Source: Ruminiclostridium sp. (lineage in GTDB: Bacteria > Bacillota > Clostridia > Oscillospirales > Oscillospiraceae). From it: a stretch of DNA of 9,196 nt. The position numbers and the translations under genes are program-made. Location: contig JAFZEB010000155.1 in NCBI GenBank assembly GCA_017560855.1, forward strand, positions 1 through 9,196, in the 5' to 3' direction. The notes under the pieces were generated by a model that did no database searches, was not told the origin of the DNA, and worked only from the letters and a program-made list of their open reading frames with translations. This document shows, in pieces, positions 6,177-9,196 of the stretch; the stretch's first letter is position 1; each line of letters starts with the position of its first letter.

Positions 6177-6684
6177 CATGGTGCCGCCCTGGACCGATGG
6201 CATGGCCCATCTCCAAATCTGTCTGGCCGCCCTCATCGCCCCATCCCTTATCAGCCTGTGGATCTACTATGCAGAACTCACCGAGCATCTGACCATCTGC
6301 AGCATTTGGACCGAGGGTGATCGCTGGGTCTTCCCGCCCGGACGAATGATGCACGACTTCGTCACCCTGCTCCATGGGGTCTGGCCCCTGTTCTGGGTAC
6401 CCTTGGTCACCGCCGTGATTCTAGCCGCAGTCAACCGCCACGGGTTCAGCCAGGGGAGCAAGGCGGTCTATCTCATGCGCCGTCTCCCGGATCGTTGGGA
6501 GTACCCCCGCCGATGTTTTGCCCTTCCCCTGCTGACCCTCCTGCTGGGTATGGCGCTGACCGTCCTGGTCCTGCTGGCCTGCTGGGGCCTGTACACCCAC
6601 TTCACCCCGGAATACGCCATTCCCCCGAACCAGTGGGAAAAGTTTTGGGCTGGAATCCTTCCCATTGTATTTCCCTTGGTCTGA
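6157..6684 (+). CDS. Small ABC-operon membrane protein, tandem paralogue 1
   Basis: The 175-residue protein has about four hydrophobic segments (roughly 20-38, 74-92, 122-146 and a short one at the C-terminus). It begins MKKKLRDMVPPWTDG and carries GFSQGSKAVYLMRRLPDRWE (96-115) followed by YPRRCFALPLLT. The next protein has the same opening and the same central block, so the two are tandem duplicates. AAAGGAGGAGG just before the ATG supports the start, and the gene overlaps the 3' end of the preceding one by 20 bases. The C-terminus ends abruptly after GILPIVFPLV, and the stop lies only 22 bases before the next ATG. The likely role is a transmembrane subunit of the ABC transporter, possibly forming a heteromer with its paralogue. 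The family is otherwise unrecognised. Confidence 0.8.
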   Translation: MKKKLRDMVPPWTDGMAHLQICLAALIAPSLISLWIYYAELTEHLTICSIWTEGDRWVFPPGRMMHDFVTLLHGVWPLFWVPLVTAVILAAVNRHGFSQGSKAVYLMRRLPDRWEYPRRCFALPLLTLLLGMALTVLVLLACWGLYTHFTPEYAIPPNQWEKFWAGILPIVFPLV

Positions 6685-6706
6685 CCTGCGAAAGGAGGTC
6701 TTTCCC

Positions 6707-7267
6707 ATGAAGAAATGGAAACTGCACGAATTGGTCCCGCCCTGGGTGGACGGGGAAAAGCACGTGGACCGGCTGTATACCGGTCTGCTGTTATCCACCA
6801 TTCTCAGCTGCATGGGGTTTGCCTTCTCCATCGGCCTCCACTGGAAACGGGTCCAGGACTATATCCCCACTGCCGATACAACCTATGTTCTGTTCGAGCA
6901 TGATTTCCTCGGTACCCTGCTGTTCCCCCTGGTAGGTGTCTCCATTTTCTTTGGTTTTGTCTATGTGGCCATCGCCGCCATCATTCTGGCCATCTCCTAC
7001 TACCGGGGCTTCAGTCAGGAGAGCCAATCCCTCTATCTCATGCGCCGTCTCCCCGACCGCTGGGAGCTGGCCCGCCGCTGTCTGGCCCTCCCTCTCATGA
7101 CCATCGGCATCTGTGCTCTGGCGATCCTGGTGCTGACCCTGATCTTCTTCGGCATCTATTGGGCCATCACACCGGAGGGACTCAAGGACTTTGGCCAGTT
7201 GAAAACCGCCATTTCTTACTTCTATCTGCTCTTCGTTCCTGCCACTTTCGTCTATGGACTTGTATAA
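6707..7267 (+). CDS. Small ABC-operon membrane protein, tandem paralogue 2
   Basis: The 186-residue membrane protein has about four hydrophobic segments (roughly 24-44, 68-97, 128-152 and 172-186). It shares with the preceding protein the opening MKKWKLHELVPPWVDG and the block GFSQESQSLYLMRRLPDRWE (101-120) with LARRCLALPLMT. YLMRRLPDRWE is identical in both. The arginine-rich block sits between helices, where it could be a cytoplasmic coupling helix touching the ATPase; this is inference. I start it at the ATG at 6707, because AAAGGAGG (6691-6698) lies 8 bases upstream and this restores alignment with its paralogue. An in-frame upstream start at 6665 would add 14 residues inside the previous gene. 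The next gene's ATG follows 12 bases after the stop. Confidence 0.82.
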   Translation: MKKWKLHELVPPWVDGEKHVDRLYTGLLLSTILSCMGFAFSIGLHWKRVQDYIPTADTTYVLFEHDFLGTLLFPLVGVSIFFGFVYVAIAAIILAISYYRGFSQESQSLYLMRRLPDRWELARRCLALPLMTIGICALAILVLTLIFFGIYWAITPEGLKDFGQLKTAISYFYLLFVPATFVYGLV

Positions 7268-7279
7268 GAGGTGTTATCT

Positions 7280-8014
7280 ATGCTGACTTTGACCAACATC
7301 ACCAAATCCTATCCCGGCAAGAAGAACGCCGTGGAAAACGTCTCCCTGTCCATTCCCCGGGGTGAGATCGTGGGTCTCTTCGGGGAAAACGGTGCGGGCA
7401 AGACCACTTTGATGAAGTGCATCCTGGGTCTCCACCGGTACCAGGGGACCATCACCCTGGACGGCCAGCCCCTGGACCGGAAGAACATCGAAAAGCTCTC
7501 CTTCGCCACCAGCGAGCACACCTTCTTCCCCGCCCTCACCGCCAAGGACCACCGGGAGTTCTACGCCGACCACTTCCCCGCCTTCCGGGGCAAGCGGTTT
7601 GACGCCCTCATGGAGTTCTTTGAGCTGCCCACCAACAAAAAAATCGGTTCCTTCTCCACCGGCCAGAAGAACCAGTTTGAGGTGATTTTAGCCCTCTGCC
7701 AGGGGGCGGACTACATCCTCATGGATGAGCCCTTCGCCGGCAACGACGTCTTCAACCGGGAGGACTTTTACAAGGTCCTCTTAGGTATCCTGGAACCGGA
7801 GGAAACCATCCTCCTCTCCACCCACCTGCTGGAAGAGGTCTCGGCCTTCATCGGCAGAGCCATTTTGCTCCACAAGGGCAAGGTGGTGGCCGATCGGTCC
7901 ATGCTGGACCTGGAAGAGGAGGGCAAGGACCTGATGACCTTCGTGAAGGAAGCCTATCGCTATAAGGCAGATCGGGTGCTGAAGGCCCTGGATAAGCTGA
8001 CGGGGGAAGAGTAA
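7280..8014 (+). CDS. ABC transporter ATP-binding protein (YtrB-like)
   Basis: This 244-residue cytoplasmic ATPase is expected to power transport through the three membrane proteins encoded just upstream. Motifs in order: A-loop Y11; Walker A GENGAGKTT (35-43); a Q-loop region FATSEHTFFPALT (75-87), where the usual Gln is not evident; signature FSTGQ (125-129), a variant of LSGGQ; Walker B YILMDE (145-150) with catalytic Glu150; D-loop AGND (153-156), where most relatives have SGLD; and switch His182 in LLSTHLLEEV. All catalytic residues are present, so it should be active. A charged C-terminal stretch follows. The ATG at 7280 is favoured by AGAGGTG (7267-7273) at 6-base spacing. A GTG at 7271 would overlap that site. 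This ribosome binding site is weaker than those of its neighbours. It is the last gene of the clear operon; a hairpin element begins at its stop codon. Confidence 0.95.
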   Translation: MLTLTNITKSYPGKKNAVENVSLSIPRGEIVGLFGENGAGKTTLMKCILGLHRYQGTITLDGQPLDRKNIEKLSFATSEHTFFPALTAKDHREFYADHFPAFRGKRFDALMEFFELPTNKKIGSFSTGQKNQFEVILALCQGADYILMDEPFAGNDVFNREDFYKVLLGILEPEETILLSTHLLEEVSAFIGRAILLHKGKVVADRSMLDLEEEGKDLMTFVKEAYRYKADRVLKALDKLTGEE

Positions 8015-8151
8015 GCCTTCCGTTCAACGGCAAGGCTTCTCCCTGGGGAGAAGCTGTCACCGAAGGTGACTGATGAGGGGTACGTCCTGCGTCAACCGCC
8101 CTCATCCGTCCCGGCTTTGCCGGGCCACCTTCTCCCAGAGGGAGAAGGCTT
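8013..8151. repeat. Multi-hairpin intergenic palindromic element
   Basis: At least five stems lie in series. (1) AAGCCTT-CCGTT with AACGG-AAGGCTT (8013-8024 with 8026-8038, one bulge), starting in the ATPase stop codon. (2) GCTTCTCC/GGAGAAGC (8035-8042, 8047-8054). (3) GTCACC/GGTGAC (8056-8061, 8065-8070). (4) GATGAGGG/CCCTCATC (8072-8079, 8099-8106), and CCCGGC/GCCGGG (8110-8115, 8119-8124). (5) CCTTCTCCC/GGGAGAAGG (8128-8136, 8140-8148). The outermost arms 8032-8043 and 8140-8151 also pair with 11 of 12 matches. From memory, elements with CTTCTCCC...GGGAGAAGG and GGATGAGGG are dispersed in Oscillospiraceae-type genomes. There is no transposase and no T-run. Confidence 0.8.
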
Positions 8152-8173
8152 CCCCTCTCCTGCTACCTTTTTT

Positions 8174-8249
8174 GTAGGGGCGCATCACGATGCGCCCGCC
8201 ACCCATAGGTTTTGACCCACGTTGCGGGCGATTCGTGAATCGCCCCTAC
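8174..8249 (+). repeat. 76-bp double-hairpin palindromic repeat, copy B
   Basis: This matches 73 of 76 bases of the unit at 4823-4898, in the same orientation. Both 9-bp stems (8178-8186 with 8189-8197, and 8226-8234 with 8237-8245) and the outer GTAGGGGCG/CGCCCCTAC ends are unchanged. The three differences (8210, 8213, 8215) all fall in the unpaired spacer. No target-site duplication is visible. The two copies bracket the GntR-ABC operon. Confidence 0.93.
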
Positions 8250-8296
8250 GACCTCTTTCCTGCACCGTTTCTTAATCCCCCCGAAAGGAGGTCCTC

Positions 8297-9196
8297 ATGA
8301 AAAAAGCCTTTCTCGTCTTCTCCCTCTGCCTGGTCCTGGCCCTGGCTGGGCTGGCCGCCGTGGTGGTCAGCCTCCATAACAGCCGGGACGATGTGGAGGT
8401 CACCCTCACCACCCGGACAGGGGACCCGGTCCAGGCCCAGAGACTCACCGCCCGGCAGACGGTCCGCCACTCGGAACACCTCTTCTGGAACCTGGCCATC
8501 CCTCTAGATGCCCCGGAAGGGACCCAGACCACCTTCTCCTTCCACCCCCGGCCCATGGAGTGGGTGTCCTACCAGGAAACCCCTCTGAATCTGTACACCT
8601 CCGACTCCTCCGTCCACTACATCGACGGGACCTACACCGTCCCCACCGCCGAGCTGCTGTCCGGGGACCCGGCTCTCTCCCAGCTGTTGCCCCTGCTGGA
8701 GGAGCTCGCCGCCCAGACAGAGCCAGGTGGGATCCGCTCGGAGACCATCCGTCCGGCCGACTACCTGGACACCTGCCCTCTGTCGGTCTATGCTGTCCTG
8801 CCCAACACCGCCCTGCGGTATGATGAGACCACCACCGACCACTACGACCAGAACCATCTGCTCCCCCAGTTCTTCCAAAAGGCCTTCCCCCTGACCTTTA
8901 TCCCGGAAGAGGAATGGACGGTCCAGGTGAAAAAACGGACCACCGGCTACATCGAAGAGGTGAGCTATAGCTCCAACGGCATCACTAACCAGATCGACCT
9001 GCTCACCGACTACAACGACCAGGCCCTCTACCTGGCTCTGGGGCAGAATACCTGGCCCCAGCCGGACTTTTCCCGCTTTCCCCAGGGAAACGGCGTTTAT
9101 AGAATGGAAATCGTCCAGGAAAAGGACATGGACTACATAGAAGTGCAGACCCTCACCAACATCTATCCCATTCCCGACGAGGCCATGGTCCTGGAC
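8297..9196 (+). CDS. Membrane-anchored extracytoplasmic protein, unknown function (cut by window edge)
   Basis: The reading frame stays open for 300 codons to the right edge, and the protein is not one I recognise. It opens MKKAFLVFSLCLVLALAGLAAVVVS, a charged start and one long hydrophobic helix (about 5-25) without a lipobox or an obvious signal-peptidase site. It is therefore probably N-terminally anchored, with the rest outside the cell. The following 275 residues are polar, with many Thr, Asp and Tyr and alternating beta-like stretches (VEVTLTTRTGDPVQAQ, VHYIDGTYTVPTAELL, YIEEVSYSSNGITNQIDLLTDYND). No catalytic motif is seen. The ATG at 8297 has AAAGGAGG (8284-8291) just upstream. I see no clear promoter between 8250 and 8296, so it may be transcribed by read-through from the ABC operon, but the repeat-filled gap (8015-8296) makes this uncertain. 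Codon usage resembles that of its neighbours. Confidence 0.85.
   Translation, partial: MKKAFLVFSLCLVLALAGLAAVVVSLHNSRDDVEVTLTTRTGDPVQAQRLTARQTVRHSEHLFWNLAIPLDAPEGTQTTFSFHPRPMEWVSYQETPLNLYTSDSSVHYIDGTYTVPTAELLSGDPALSQLLPLLEELAAQTEPGGIRSETIRPADYLDTCPLSVYAVLPNTALRYDETTTDHYDQNHLLPQFFQKAFPLTFIPEEEWTVQVKKRTTGYIEEVSYSSNGITNQIDLLTDYNDQALYLALGQNTWPQPDFSRFPQGNGVYRMEIVQEKDMDYIEVQTLTNIYPIPDEAMVLD

Noticed and set aside
5229..6236. Minus-strand open frame of 335 codons and an overlapping plus-strand frame at 5429-6160
   Set aside because: Both overlap the regulator and first membrane gene. The plus-strand one is Pro/Gly/His/Arg-rich in the manner of an out-of-frame reading. The real genes have ribosome binding sites and an ATGA coupling.

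Overview
The window reads as a chromosomal segment from a GC-rich, Gram-positive gut Clostridia, most like the Oscillospiraceae (Flavonifractor/Intestinimonas/Oscillibacter type). The grounds are strong AAAGGAGG ribosome binding sites, SigA-type promoters, a YtrA-type GntR regulator with an ABC operon, and gene types and intergenic palindromic repeats familiar from that group. This placement is an inference from style and gene content; no marker gene here proves it.

Layout. (1) Minus strand, 1-1461: an eight-helix membrane protein of unknown function with a cysteine-rich tail, followed 44 bases later by the start of methionyl-tRNA synthetase (metG), which runs off the left edge. (2) 1462-1683: a divergent promoter region. 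It holds a good extended -10 promoter for the rightward genes and an RNA hairpin that can hide the ribosome binding site of the leftward membrane gene. (3) Plus strand, 1684-4707: a three-gene unit of a minimal DEAD-box RNA helicase, a DUF2156 (LPG-synthase C-terminal/GNAT-like fold) protein and a GNAT acetyltransferase, closed by a textbook intrinsic terminator at 4721-4750. (4) 4751-4898: intergenic palindromic repeats. (5) 4973-8014: a self-contained operon with a consensus SigA promoter whose -10 box lies inside a 14-bp dyad, then a YtrA-type GntR repressor, three small membrane proteins (the last two are tandem paralogues) and an ABC ATPase. (6) 8013-8249: a multi-hairpin element and a second copy of the repeat seen at 4823. 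(7) 8297-9196: the N-terminal 300 residues of an unrecognised membrane-anchored extracytoplasmic protein that continues off the right edge.

How it works together. The ABC operon resembles ytrABCDEF-type systems, in which a GntR repressor controls its own promoter together with an ABC transporter, often in response to cell-envelope stress. Here the repressor is translationally coupled to the first membrane gene by an ATGA overlap, and the three membrane proteins probably form the transmembrane part that the ATPase drives. The exported substrate or protected target cannot be read from the sequence.

The most unusual signals are non-coding. Two direct copies of a 76-bp double-hairpin repeat (73/76 identical) flank the ABC operon. 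A third, divergent hairpin keeps the same invariant ends (GTAGGGGC...GCCCG) while its stem bases change in a compensated way. Inside the operon, the duplicated membrane subunits with their invariant YLMRRLPDRWE motif are the most distinctive coding feature. I did not see CRISPR arrays, rRNA or tRNA genes, insertion sequences with a transposase, or prophage genes.
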